64,000 nt of DNA from NCBI GenBank assembly GCA_041741535.1, contig JBGSJV010000146.1, positions 1 through 64,000 on the forward strand. The letters are read 5' to 3'. Below the pieces are notes generated by a model. That model had not been told where the DNA came from. It searched no databases and saw nothing but the letters and a program-made list of their open reading frames with translations. The stretch is from M30B19 sp041741535 (GTDB lineage Bacteria > Planctomycetota > Planctomycetia > Pirellulales > Pirellulaceae). This document shows, piece by piece, positions 18,869 through 28,030 of the stretch (its first letter is position 1; each line of letters starts with the position of its first letter). Position numbers and translations under genes: made by a program.

Positions 18869-20797
18869 TTATTTCTGCCACGGCCACTTGAACTCTTTGG
18901 CCGTTTTGGTTTCCGAATCACTAGCCGGCTGCAACTCATTTTCCGTTGCCACGGCTTCAGTACTAACCAAAGTTTCGACGTCCTCTTCGGCCTCAACACC
19001 CGCCGCATCATCCATGCCACCTTGGAACATGTCGGGCGTGGTCATCTGGCTACCGGTTGGATCATAGGCTCGCTCCGGCTTGGGCAGAGCATTGATGACC
19101 AAGCGTCCGTCCAGCGCTTGTTCAGCTGCCGCTTGTTTCAAGAACCGCACGACCAAAGAATAATTCGCGTTGATTTTTCCCAAGCTTCGCAACACTTCAA
19201 TGAGCTGCGCCCCCGATTCCACGCGGCGATCGCGGCCATCCAAGGGATAATGCTTTATTTCAACGATGCCGTCGTTGCGACTGTTGATCGTCCAACCCAT
19301 CACTACGAAACTAAACCCAGGTCGCAGGGTCTGATCGGGGTTGAAGATCACGACTTCAGGTTCTTTGAATCGAGCCAAGTGAATGACGGGCTCCGCGGTC
19401 GAGAAGACGGTCTTTACGGCAAAGTTTTTCTTGTCCTCTCCACCGGGCCCAAACGACTCGACCATCACATCCGCATCGTCCTTGTCGCCGTCTACCAAAC
19501 AGCGAACCGCGCCATAGCGAGTCTCGATGCTCTTGGACTGCAAGAGTTTGCGCAACGCTTCTTTGCCGGCGGGGTTCGGAATGGCGGTCAACGCTGTCAA
19601 CGCGTGCCAACGGAACGCCCATTGCTCCTCGGCCAAACGCCCCAACTCCGCACAGGCAACCGCTTTTTCTTGATAGACCAATGACATAGCCGCCATGAAA
19701 CGGACTTTTGGATCGGGATCGCGCAATGCTCGCTCGAGAACCGCAATGCCGATCTCGCCCAAAGCTTCCAGTCTTAAAGAGGCGGTTTCGGCTGTCGCGG
19801 GGTCCCTCACTTGCTGCTCCAGACTCTCCAATCGCGATACTTGGGCCGCCGGGGACTCGCCAATCGCGACATTGCGAAGCACGTGAAAATAACGGTTGAT
19901 GTTGGAGCGATAAATCTCAGGAACTTCCAAATCAATCGTGATATCACTTTTCGGGTTCGCCACCGGTTGTCGCTGGGAGTTCTCAATGTAGTTGAAACGT
20001 GCGTTGATCGCGGAGGCGACGATCATCGCATCTTTGATTGTGCGGAATTCGGACTTGGTCTGCAGCCCAATCTGGCGCTTCAGCGACGAGCGACCACCCC
20101 CAGGAACAATTCCGGTGACCTTGCTACCGCGACTTTCGCCATCGAACACCGAATGCACCACCACAGGACCAGTGGCTGTGCCCGCCAAACTTCCTTGCAG
20201 GACCTTGCCACCACCAACGCGCACCGGCGTCAAACGAGCAGGCAGCAAAAATCCACCCTCGAGGCTGGTGGTTCCACTGCCCGGATCCAGCCCCACAAAG
20301 ACATCAAACGGCGATCCAGTCCGACATCCGGCCGGCAAGATCCCCTGCAATAAAACCAAGCTTGTCCAGTTTTCACTCAACAACTTATTCGGTTCGGGGA
20401 CGTTGCGAACACGCAAGTCCTCGAGCAACTCATCGCGGAACCGAGACGGGGCCGGAGCACTACCAGTCGCGGCCAATTCGCTGACCATGCCAACCCCATC
20501 GATCCGAGCCGGAGCCGCACCCCAGACTTGCGTCATGGTCGATACGTAAGGCAGCTTGTCCGCTGCTGCCGCCAGTGACGCCTTTGTACGATCCGCACCA
20601 AGATTCCAACTCTTGCAGCCACCCAATCCTAGCAAGCCCGCCAACAGGAAACTTCGTCGATGACAAAGCCATTGCTCGGAACGGTCCGCCGAAGTGCGAT
20701 CCGCAGATAACGGCTGGGACATCGACAACTCATCCAAGAGTCCCGAAAGAGCTTGCTGCGTAAGATCATGATCAGCCACTTGATGTACCTCATTCAT
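18869..20797 (-). CDS. FlgI-like P-ring domain fused to HEAT repeats, predicted lipoprotein
   Basis: 642 residues from the ATG at 20797; the ATG at 20722 (MSQPLSADRT) would give a more normal leader. The leader has a twin-arginine-like HRRSFLLAG followed by a lipobox LGLGGC, so a Tat-exported lipoprotein is likely. Residues about 90-345 resemble flagellar P-ring protein FlgI: GVGMVSEL near the start, LVLLQGILPAGCRTGSPFDV, GGFLLPARLTPVRVGGG, IVPGGGRSSLKRQIG, and DITIDLEVPEIYRSNINRYF. Residues about 345-450 form HEAT-type helical pairs (ALRDPDPKVRFMAAMSLVYQ). A C-terminal beta-rich domain and an acidic tail follow. No flagellar genes lie nearby, and the only close partner is smc 12 bp downstream. 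The role is unknown; an envelope ring unrelated to motility is possible. Confidence 0.75.
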   Translation of the reverse strand: MNEVHQVADHDLTQQALSGLLDELSMSQPLSADRTSADRSEQWLCHRRSFLLAGLLGLGGCKSWNLGADRTKASLAAAADKLPYVSTMTQVWGAAPARIDGVGMVSELAATGSAPAPSRFRDELLEDLRVRNVPEPNKLLSENWTSLVLLQGILPAGCRTGSPFDVFVGLDPGSGTTSLEGGFLLPARLTPVRVGGGKVLQGSLAGTATGPVVVHSVFDGESRGSKVTGIVPGGGRSSLKRQIGLQTKSEFRTIKDAMIVASAINARFNYIENSQRQPVANPKSDITIDLEVPEIYRSNINRYFHVLRNVAIGESPAAQVSRLESLEQQVRDPATAETASLRLEALGEIGIAVLERALRDPDPKVRFMAAMSLVYQEKAVACAELGRLAEEQWAFRWHALTALTAIPNPAGKEALRKLLQSKSIETRYGAVRCLVDGDKDDADVMVESFGPGGEDKKNFAVKTVFSTAEPVIHLARFKEPEVVIFNPDQTLRPGFSFVVMGWTINSRNDGIVEIKHYPLDGRDRRVESGAQLIEVLRSLGKINANYSLVVRFLKQAAAEQALDGRLVINALPKPERAYDPTGSQMTTPDMFQGGMDDAAGVEAEEDVETLVSTEAVATENELQPASDSETKTAKEFKWPWQK

Positions 20798-20979
20798 TTA
20801 TTTTGACTATCGATGACGACCATCCCGACCGGTGGCGGCGGCGAGGGTAGAGAAATATCTCGCTAAAGGTCAAGAGCAAACCGGAAATCAGTATTTCATC
20901 ATTTGGTATCTATCCAGTAGATTTCAGTGACCCGTCCGAAAAATCCCGGGATCGCTAGCACCGAGAGGCCGTTGCCCCC

Positions 20980-22083
20980 ATGCCACATCGTTCTGTCACC
21001 ACTCACTTTCCACCGCAATCGCAACCACATATCCTGATCACGCGGCTGAGTCACATCGGCGATTGTGTCTTGACGATGCCGTTGGTCGAAGTCCTGAAAC
21101 AACACTGGCCAAACTGCCGACTTACGTGGGCCATGGAATCCCCGGGCCCGAAGCTCTTGGCCCACCATCCGGCCATCGATCAAATCTTGCCGGTACCACG
21201 CGACTATTTGAAGAACCCACGCGAGATTTGGAAACTGAGAGCACAACTACGTGCCGCGAAAATTGATATCGCAATCGATCCGCAGTCGCTGACCAAGAGT
21301 GCCGCGTTGGGGTGGTTGTCGGGTGCCCGGCTACGGTTGGGGTTTGGCGGGCGATATGGGAAGGAGCTGTCCCCGTGGCTCAACAATCGTCGGGTCACGC
21401 CATCGGATTCGATTACTCACTTGGTGGACCGCAGTCTCGCTTTAGTCGATGAGTTGATCGGGCAAGAAACCAAATTACCGAACCAAGCTCGCCTGCACTT
21501 GCCGCTGACGGAAGCCGCAACCCAGTGGTTCATTGACCAACAGGTCTCGGGAGCGATCCCGCAGCGTTATGTGGTCCTCAATCCCGGTGCCAGTTGGCCC
21601 AGCAAACGTTGGGAGAATGAGCGGTGGGCCGAGGTCGCCGAAAACTTGGCGAATGAACATCTGTCGGTCGTCGTGACCTGGGCCGGAGCCGAAGAGAAGG
21701 CTTGGGCCGAATCGATCGTCAACGCCTGTGGCTCGCAGGTCATGTTGGCGCCCGACACCACCTTGTTGCAACTGGCTGCCTTGTGTCGTGGCAGTGACTT
21801 TTTTTTGGGCTGCGATACGGGACCGATGCACATCGCTGCAGCGGTAGACAAACGTTGTGTGGTATTGTTTGGACCGACTCGTCCGGAGGACTCGGGACCG
21901 TATGGCTCGCAGCATATCTGCCTGCAAGCGTGGCACCAAACCGAACAATCGGGAAAGAAGAAATTGGCCGAGAATCGGGCCATGCGAGACATTACCGTGG
22001 ACCAAGTAGTAGACAGTTGTCAAACAGTCATGAAGCAAGGCCAGACAGACAATCGGTGGATGATTGCAGGTCAAACCGCTTGA
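20980..22083 (+). CDS. Heptosyltransferase-like glycosyltransferase (GT9)
   Basis: 367 residues with the GT-B layout of the ADP-heptose:LPS heptosyltransferase family (WaaC/WaaF/WaaQ). N-terminal ILITRLSHIGDCVLTMPLVE is the usual first strand and acceptor loop. The central VVLNPGASWPSKRWENERWA and C-terminal GCDTGPMHIAAAVDKRCVVL plus FGPTRPEDSGPYG form the nucleotide-sugar site. It would act at the inner face of the cytoplasmic membrane, adding a sugar to lipid A core or another surface glycan. The donor cannot be read from sequence. It is divergent from the FlgI-HEAT gene with 182 bp between. No other LPS gene is adjacent. Confidence 0.9.
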   Translation: MPHRSVTTHFPPQSQPHILITRLSHIGDCVLTMPLVEVLKQHWPNCRLTWAMESPGPKLLAHHPAIDQILPVPRDYLKNPREIWKLRAQLRAAKIDIAIDPQSLTKSAALGWLSGARLRLGFGGRYGKELSPWLNNRRVTPSDSITHLVDRSLALVDELIGQETKLPNQARLHLPLTEAATQWFIDQQVSGAIPQRYVVLNPGASWPSKRWENERWAEVAENLANEHLSVVVTWAGAEEKAWAESIVNACGSQVMLAPDTTLLQLAALCRGSDFFLGCDTGPMHIAAAVDKRCVVLFGPTRPEDSGPYGSQHICLQAWHQTEQSGKKKLAENRAMRDITVDQVVDSCQTVMKQGQTDNRWMIAGQTA

Positions 22084-22359
22084 GAGACGCGAATCGTAGC
22101 AAGCTTCGCCCGAACGTGGAGTTCCCGAAACCCAAATTCGCTAGCAACAACGGAAAGCGTTTCTACAGAATTGGGCTCGGATGATTCTGGCTTTGATGCT
22201 ACATTTAAATGGCCGAGCACCACTTGGACTTCCACCCTTTAGACATCCTTTGTGTTGTCCATCGTTGCGAAAGAAGTTCGGTTCTGGGAATAACGTCGCC
22301 AGGGAGGGCGGCGCTGAGTTTACCTCTCGTTTACTCGACATTTGATCAGGGAAGACCCT

Positions 22360-23469
22360 ATGTTGCTACGCCGTCGTGTGATGTTCATTTTGGCCGCCGG
22401 GATGACGGCATCTTCTTTTATCGCAAACGAGACGTCCGGTCCTTTATGGGCCCAGCAGTCAGGGCGACTGGACAATTTTCAACCGGGTAGTCAAGGAACG
22501 TCGCCGAACACAGGGTTCAACAACGGAATTGGCGATCAAGTCCCACAAGCGTCCAATCAACAAACGATCCCCATCCCGGCACCGGAAGGATTTCCACTTA
22601 GTCAAGGACATCAAGACTACGTGGATCAGGTTCTGACCTACTGGGAGAGTTCCAGTAGCCAGGTGGAACGCTTGCGTTGCCAGTTCAATCGATTCACCTA
22701 CGATTCGGGGATTTGCAATTATGCCGATCCAACCACTTCGCAGATGGTGGCTCATGAAATCGCAGGTGGCATCATCAAATATGAAGCTCCGGATCGCGCC
22801 ATCATTGAAGTAGACAAGAAGCGATTTGCGTTTCCTCCCAGCGCTACGAATCCCAACTTGGAATACAAGGACTTGGACGCGGCGGCGATGGAGAAGCAAC
22901 GCGAGCGATACGTCTCGAGCGGCGATGCACTTTACTTTTTTGATTACGCCGAAAAGCAATTGATCAAGCAGATGTTGCCGGTCGAACTGCAGGGTCAAGG
23001 CATCCGGGAAAGCCCCTTGCCTTTCTTGTTCGGCGCCAAGGCCGAGGAATTGAAGGCCCGCTATTGGATTCGCCCGATAACGCCGGACGGTGTCCAGAAA
23101 CAATGGTGGTTGGAGATCTTCCCCAAACGACGTCAAGACGCGGAGAACTACAGCCGAGCCGTGATCGTCTTGGGTGGCGACGAGTTTCTGCCGATTCAGA
23201 TCCAGCTATTTGCTCCGGACCACAATCCGGTAAAATTCGAGTTGGCCGACGGATCGATTCGCCCGGCGGTGCTGAAGTACCAGATTTACGACTTCCAAAA
23301 CAGCGAAAAGAACTTCAACTTGGGTTTGAACGTGGTTCGATTGTGGCGCGATGAATTTTCGCCGCGGCCCCAGACTTTATTGGGCTGGCGATTGGTCGAA
23401 AAAGAAGCCCCCACGATGGCCGCTCAACAACCGGCCCCCGGAGTTGGGACCACTCCCATCCCGCGATAA
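22360..23469 (+). CDS. TIGR03009-like secreted planctomycete protein
   Basis: About 369 residues from the ATG at 22360, which has AGGGAAG upstream; an ATG at 22342 is in frame but poorer. There is a signal peptide (RRRVMFILAAGMTASSF) and a Gln/Asn-rich low-complexity stretch. The main domain begins near residue 85 (VDQVLTYWESSSSQVERLRC, CQFNRFTYDSGI), the pattern of the planctomycete TIGR03009 family, which has a LolA-like beta-sheet layout (GIIKYEAPDRAIIEVD; YWIRPITPDGVQKQWWLEIF). Binding of a lipid or hydrophobic ligand in the periplasm is only an analogy. It ends just before the FHA-like gene. Confidence 0.75.
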   Translation: MLLRRRVMFILAAGMTASSFIANETSGPLWAQQSGRLDNFQPGSQGTSPNTGFNNGIGDQVPQASNQQTIPIPAPEGFPLSQGHQDYVDQVLTYWESSSSQVERLRCQFNRFTYDSGICNYADPTTSQMVAHEIAGGIIKYEAPDRAIIEVDKKRFAFPPSATNPNLEYKDLDAAAMEKQRERYVSSGDALYFFDYAEKQLIKQMLPVELQGQGIRESPLPFLFGAKAEELKARYWIRPITPDGVQKQWWLEIFPKRRQDAENYSRAVIVLGGDEFLPIQIQLFAPDHNPVKFELADGSIRPAVLKYQIYDFQNSEKNFNLGLNVVRLWRDEFSPRPQTLLGWRLVEKEAPTMAAQQPAPGVGTTPIPR

Positions 23470-23472
23470 AGT

Positions 23473-24207
23473 TTGAGTTTCGGTAGGCGGTTCTTTGACC
23501 GAGCGGTTGTTGTGTGCTACGATGCGAAGCGAGCCCCACGAGGGGTTCGCTTCACTTGTTTACATCTTGCAACGAGCCCTGCTTTGATTGGTCGCCATCA
23601 TCGGTTTGTGCTTTGGATCGATTCGGTCGCTGGGGTTTTGGTCTGTCCGCAGGATGAGGTCTGGATCGGTCAGGCGGTCGAAGCGGCTGGGGTTCAACTC
23701 CCCTTTCAAGCCAACCTGCGGCGTCGGCATCTGAAGTTGCTCCGAGATAACGGGCGTTACTGGGCCCAACTGTTTACGCCAAACGAAGGCGAAGTCCTTC
23801 GTGACAATGAAGGTGAATCGTCAGGCGCTGAATCATCGGGTCAATTGATTGGCTCGGGCCAAGTGATCTCGCTCGGCGATGGACTGGGGTTGCGGCTACG
23901 AATTCCAAGCCCACTCACAAGCACCGCGGTGTTGGATTATCTGGGGCCACTCAAGTCCGTACCACGCACCGATTTTGCCATACTAATGGCACAGGCCTGT
24001 TTGCTGGGCAACACCAGCCAGCATCACATTGTAATTCCAGAGCTGGATCAGTCGACCTTGTACTTTCAGGGTCAGCATCTGGCGATCCGCTGTGCTCATC
24101 CGCTGACGATCAATGGCGAAGGGGTTCCGTCGGGTGCGATCTTGCGGCACAACGACAGAGTGGAAACCGGCGCATTTGCTCTTTCGATCGAAGTCTGCGG
24201 GTTGTAG
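23473..24207 (+). CDS. Protein with two FHA-like domains
   Basis: Up to 244 residues. The TTG at 23473 opens the frame, but the true start may be later because the first about 40 residues look unlike the family. The first domain (FVLWIDSVAGVLVCPQDEVW, then LRRRHLKLLRDNGRYWAQ) carries the Arg-Arg-His of FHA-type phosphothreonine-binding loops. The second (SQHHIVIPELDQSTLYF, ILRHNDRVETGAFALSIEV) looks like a degenerate copy. This two-part form is common in planctomycetes. The role may be signalling through Ser/Thr kinases, but no kinase is adjacent. It ends 96 bp before ftsK. Confidence 0.68.
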   Translation: MSFGRRFFDRAVVVCYDAKRAPRGVRFTCLHLATSPALIGRHHRFVLWIDSVAGVLVCPQDEVWIGQAVEAAGVQLPFQANLRRRHLKLLRDNGRYWAQLFTPNEGEVLRDNEGESSGAESSGQLIGSGQVISLGDGLGLRLRIPSPLTSTAVLDYLGPLKSVPRTDFAILMAQACLLGNTSQHHIVIPELDQSTLYFQGQHLAIRCAHPLTINGEGVPSGAILRHNDRVETGAFALSIEVCGL

Positions 24208-24303
24208 TGGTTGTGCTACGGTGGGCTGGAAGGATCGGTCGGTCTGGGATGACCGGCTAGCACCGAGCACAGTTCGACCACACTTTGGGTCGATTAATCC
24301 GAC

Positions 24304-27285
24304 ATGGACGGACGCCATCTAAATCGAGACCTGCTCAGCCTGGGACTCCTGGTCGTAGTATTGCTATTGGCCATGAGCTTGGTGACTTACGATCCTGCGG
24401 ATTCGATCGCGCAGGCCTCACCGCGTTTGGCGGCTTGGTTTCCGACGGATCAATTGGTTTTTCCGGCCAATGAGAAGATTCAAAACGCCTGTGGTTTGTT
24501 GGGGGCGCTGATTTCGGAGACTCTCTATGCGGCCTTGGGTTTTGCCGCGATCTATGTGGTGGTTTGCTTGGGGTTGTTGTGTTATTGGTTGCTGACGGGT
24601 GCTTATCGCGAGTATGTCTTTGGTCGGGGGTTGGGTTGGGTTATCTCGTTGGCAGGCTTAACCGCGCTCTTATCGTTAATGGCTCCCGCGGCAACCCCAG
24701 GTCCCTTGACGGGCAGTGGTGGCTATGCGGGCCTGTTTTTGTCGAGCACCTTGCGCGAACATTTTAATTTTGCTGGGTCGTTCGTGGTGGCGTTTGGGGC
24801 CACGATCATTGGTTTGATGATGTGGACCGACTACGCCATTGTGCGAGTCGCCATGACCGTTGGATCTCTGGCGGGTGTGGCATGGCAAACCCACGGAGCA
24901 TCGAACGTTTCGACTTGGCAAAACTTGGTGGCAAAGTGGAAATCGCGATTGCGATATCCGGGATCGACCGAGATCGCCGATCCGGATCAATGTGGCACCG
25001 ATGCGACGGGAGCTCATGCTTGGGTTGATGAACCAGGTTACGCACCGGCCGTGATCATCGGCGGAAAACGTCGATCGGGACTGATCGTGCATCATCCCGA
25101 AGATGAGGAAGCTCAAGATTGGGACGATCGGCATGAGACGGCCGCGATGGACGACGACGCGGAACAATCGGCGGTTGCTACGGACGAGACGATGCTTCTG
25201 GTAAAGATGCCGCGCAATGCGCCAGTTGTTGACGAGCCGCCGGCCGCCCCGCCACTGGACGATCAAACCAGCGATCAGCCACACGCCAGTAAAGAGGCCG
25301 CTCGCAAGTTGACCATCGTCAAAAAAGACAAGAAGAAATCCAAAGAGCAGGAACGCGAAGAAGCGATCTCCGAAATCGAACAACGCATCGACTTGAAAGA
25401 CAAGGGCGATGAAATCGACGATTACGAATTGCCCGCGTTAGAATTATTGGCGACCGGTGATGGCGTCAATTACGAAGAACAAGAAGTGGAGGTGCGCCGC
25501 AAGGCTCGTTTGTTGGAGCAAACCTTTAAAGAGTTTGGCTTCAACATCAAAGTGACCGAAATCGAGACGGGCCCCGTCATCGCTCAATACGAATTGGCAC
25601 TGGAGACCGGGCTGCGATTGTCAAAAATCGTCAGCTTGGCCGACGACTTGGCGATCGCGCTGCGGGTCCCCAGCGTGCGTATTGTGGCTCCGATTCCGGG
25701 CAAGAACACCGTTGGCGTGGAAGTCCCGAACGAGAAGCGGCAGATCGTGCGCCTGCGCGATGTGATTCAGGAATCGTCCGAAAAGACGAAGAAGATGAAG
25801 ATCCCGCTCTTCTTGGGAAAAGATGTCTCCGGCAGTCCGATGGCCGCGGATTTGGCCGCCCTGCCCCACTTGTTGATTGCCGGTCGGACGGGTACCGGTA
25901 AGTCGGTTTGTTTGAATGCGATTATTTCTTCGATCTTGATGACGCGGCGCCCCGAAGAAGTTCGCATGTTGATGATCGACCCGAAGATGGTCGAACTAAG
26001 CGGTTATTCACGCTTGCCCCACTTGATGCATCCGGTCGTGACCGACATGAAAAAGGCCGAAGCAATTTTGGCTTGGGCTGTTGATAAGATGGAAGAGCGT
26101 TACGCGCTACTTGCGCAGGTTGGCGTGCGACATTTGGTGAACTTCAATCAGCTGGGCGCCGAGGAAGTTTATCGTCGCTTGGGTGTGGAAACCAAGGAAG
26201 AGCAAGACGGAATCCCCACCAACTTGCCGTTTATCGTCATCATTGCGGACGAAATGGCGGACTTGATGATGACGGCTGGGAAGACCGTCGAACAGTACAT
26301 CATTCGTCTGGCTCAGAAGTCTCGCGCCGTCGGCATTCACTTGATTCTTGCGACTCAGAAACCCACCGTGGATGTGATCACGGGCTTGATCAAGTCGAAC
26401 TTGCCGGCCCGAATTGCGTTCCAAGTCGCCAGTAAAACGGACAGCCGAGTGGTGCTGGATGAAAATGGCGCGGACAAGTTGTTAGGCAACGGGGACATGT
26501 TATTCCTCGGGCCCGGAACCAGCATTCTGTCACGTGGGCAAGGCACCTACTTGAGTGACGACGAGATCGAATCGATTGTCGATTCCTGCGCGATGGCCGG
26601 AAAGCAAGACTTTATCTCGGAACTGGTCAACTTGAAGGTCAAGGACGATTCGGACGATGGCGGTGGAGGCAATGCGGATAATCACGGCGATGACCTCTAC
26701 GAGTCCGCCGTCGAAGCCGTGATCCGCGAAAAGCGCGGCAGCGTGTCGATGTTGCAGCGAATCTTCAAAATCGGCTACGGGCGAGCCGCTCGGTTGGTGG
26801 ACTTCATGGCCGAGGACGGCGTCGTTGGTCCCTACAACGGCAAGATCCGCGAAGTCGTGATGACCATGGACCAATGGCGCAAGAAGAGTGGGCAAGCTTC
26901 CGCTGACGACGACCAACCCGAACCTCCGCCCAAAGCCATGGTGGTCAACCATGATCAAATGGATCCGGTACCGAACCGGCGGCCAACTCCAATTGTGTAT
27001 CACGATCCTGAAGATCCAGAAGGCTTTGACGACCAAGATGGGGAACCAACCTCCTTGGTAAGCCATCCCCCGATTCCACGAGCCGCAGCGATAGAACCCA
27101 AGGCGCCGCGACTCGCCACCACGATTGCCGACGACGACGTTGACCCAACCGATGGACCAAAAATCGCTCCGCAGAAAAAGCACCGCTCGCGTCCTGCGCT
27201 TTCGGCCGAGAAAGCCGAACCCACGCGCGAACCAGTGACCCATTGGCTGGAGGAAGCGGACGTGCAATGGGAAGATGTGGAGTAA
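24304..27285 (+). CDS. ftsK: DNA translocase FtsK
   Basis: 993 residues. The motor pumps DNA at the division septum and resolves chromosome dimers with XerCD at dif. Four N-terminal membrane helices are visible (about residues 6-25, 70-95, 100-125, 150-180). An acidic/Pro linker of about 180 residues follows, then the alpha domain (EVEVRRKARLLEQTFKEFGF). The beta ATPase domain has Walker A AGRTGTGKSVCLNA and Walker B FIVIIADEMADLMM, and LATQKPTVDVITGLIKSNLP. The gamma winged-helix domain (YESAVEAVIREKRGSVSMLQ, FKIGYGRAARLVDFMAEDGV) that reads KOPS sites is near residue 800-860. An unusual tail of about 115 acidic, Pro-rich residues follows gamma. It lies 5.4 kb from smc. Confidence 0.96.
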   Translation: MDGRHLNRDLLSLGLLVVVLLLAMSLVTYDPADSIAQASPRLAAWFPTDQLVFPANEKIQNACGLLGALISETLYAALGFAAIYVVVCLGLLCYWLLTGAYREYVFGRGLGWVISLAGLTALLSLMAPAATPGPLTGSGGYAGLFLSSTLREHFNFAGSFVVAFGATIIGLMMWTDYAIVRVAMTVGSLAGVAWQTHGASNVSTWQNLVAKWKSRLRYPGSTEIADPDQCGTDATGAHAWVDEPGYAPAVIIGGKRRSGLIVHHPEDEEAQDWDDRHETAAMDDDAEQSAVATDETMLLVKMPRNAPVVDEPPAAPPLDDQTSDQPHASKEAARKLTIVKKDKKKSKEQEREEAISEIEQRIDLKDKGDEIDDYELPALELLATGDGVNYEEQEVEVRRKARLLEQTFKEFGFNIKVTEIETGPVIAQYELALETGLRLSKIVSLADDLAIALRVPSVRIVAPIPGKNTVGVEVPNEKRQIVRLRDVIQESSEKTKKMKIPLFLGKDVSGSPMAADLAALPHLLIAGRTGTGKSVCLNAIISSILMTRRPEEVRMLMIDPKMVELSGYSRLPHLMHPVVTDMKKAEAILAWAVDKMEERYALLAQVGVRHLVNFNQLGAEEVYRRLGVETKEEQDGIPTNLPFIVIIADEMADLMMTAGKTVEQYIIRLAQKSRAVGIHLILATQKPTVDVITGLIKSNLPARIAFQVASKTDSRVVLDENGADKLLGNGDMLFLGPGTSILSRGQGTYLSDDEIESIVDSCAMAGKQDFISELVNLKVKDDSDDGGGGNADNHGDDLYESAVEAVIREKRGSVSMLQRIFKIGYGRAARLVDFMAEDGVVGPYNGKIREVVMTMDQWRKKSGQASADDDQPEPPPKAMVVNHDQMDPVPNRRPTPIVYHDPEDPEGFDDQDGEPTSLVSHPPIPRAAAIEPKAPRLATTIADDDVDPTDGPKIAPQKKHRSRPALSAEKAEPTREPVTHWLEEADVQWEDVE

Positions 27286-28030
27286 GTTGTTTGCCCAGTT
27301 TGGTTGGCCGATAGTGGCTGCGAAATCAACTATTCTTGAAGCTCCACCGAGATCGAAACGAATCGCACTCACAAGCCCACTCGCTCCTGACCGAAGATCA
27401 ACCAACGACAAAGCACCGCCCCCAACAGGCAACGCTGTGAAGCATTTTTTCTGGTCAAAACAGGCCCGAATGGGCCGAAACAGCCTCTGCCGGTGTGCAC
27501 GAGCCACCGGTTAGCGTGACATCTCATCCAGAAAAGGCCTGAAAGGCCGACACAAGTGCTGAGCATACACATTCAAAAATGCTTCACAGCGTTGCCCAAC
27601 AGGCTGGTTCCGGTCGTAGTGAAAGTTTTGAGGTTAAGTTAGGACGTCGCCCTGCGCGGGGAAGCGGTTGAGGGACTGATTTGTTTAGCAAACCAACTTT
27701 CTCGAGACGGGATCGTTTCACGTCCGCAGGTTCGGACGTTCCATACCCAAGCCCGAACTACAAGCATGAGACGCCCCCCAACTTGTTTATCCAGTGCGAA
27801 GGAAAGTTGGTCGGCCAGATTTTTTCTTCTCGAACGGTAATTCAAAGACGATCCATGCTGCCGCTAGCGGGACTGGGTTTGGGGAGTTGCACCGTGGACA
27901 ACCGCTGGCGATGATCGAAACCTACCACGAGATCGGCGTGTGGGAGTTTCTTCCTTCGAGCGTACCAAACGTGTCATGTCGGTCGGATTGGATTGGAAGC
28001 GTTTAGAAACGACCGCAGGAGATTGAGGCA
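27286..28030. other. 745-bp intergenic region holding a MITE-like element
   Basis: No convincing gene is present. The only clear structure is the inverted-repeat element at 27421-27603. Bases 27604-28030 show short open frames without ribosome sites or recognisable protein. Confidence 0.6.
27421..27603. mobile_element. MITE-like element, 165 bp, 20-bp terminal inverted repeats, 9-bp target duplication
   Basis: The ends are CAACGCTGTGAAGCATTTTT (27430-27449) and its exact reverse complement AAAAATGCTTCACAGCGTTG (27575-27594). They are flanked by the direct repeat CCCAACAGG (27421-27429 and 27595-27603). The interior has GC-rich hairpins (GGCCCGAATGGGCC; AGGCCTGAAAGGCC) and no open frame that could be a transposase. 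Perfect ends plus a target duplication are the hallmarks of a recent non-autonomous transposition. Confidence 0.88.

Noticed and set aside
18317..19684. 455-codon plus-strand frame crossing smc and the FlgI-HEAT gene
   Set aside because: It is antisense to two well-supported genes and crosses their boundary.
26530..27507. 325-codon minus-strand frame opposite the ftsK 3' end
   Set aside because: Low-complexity translation, antisense to a conserved FtsK domain.
27681..27914. 77-codon frame after the MITE
   Set aside because: No ribosome site, no recognisable protein pattern, and an equally long overlapping frame in another phase.
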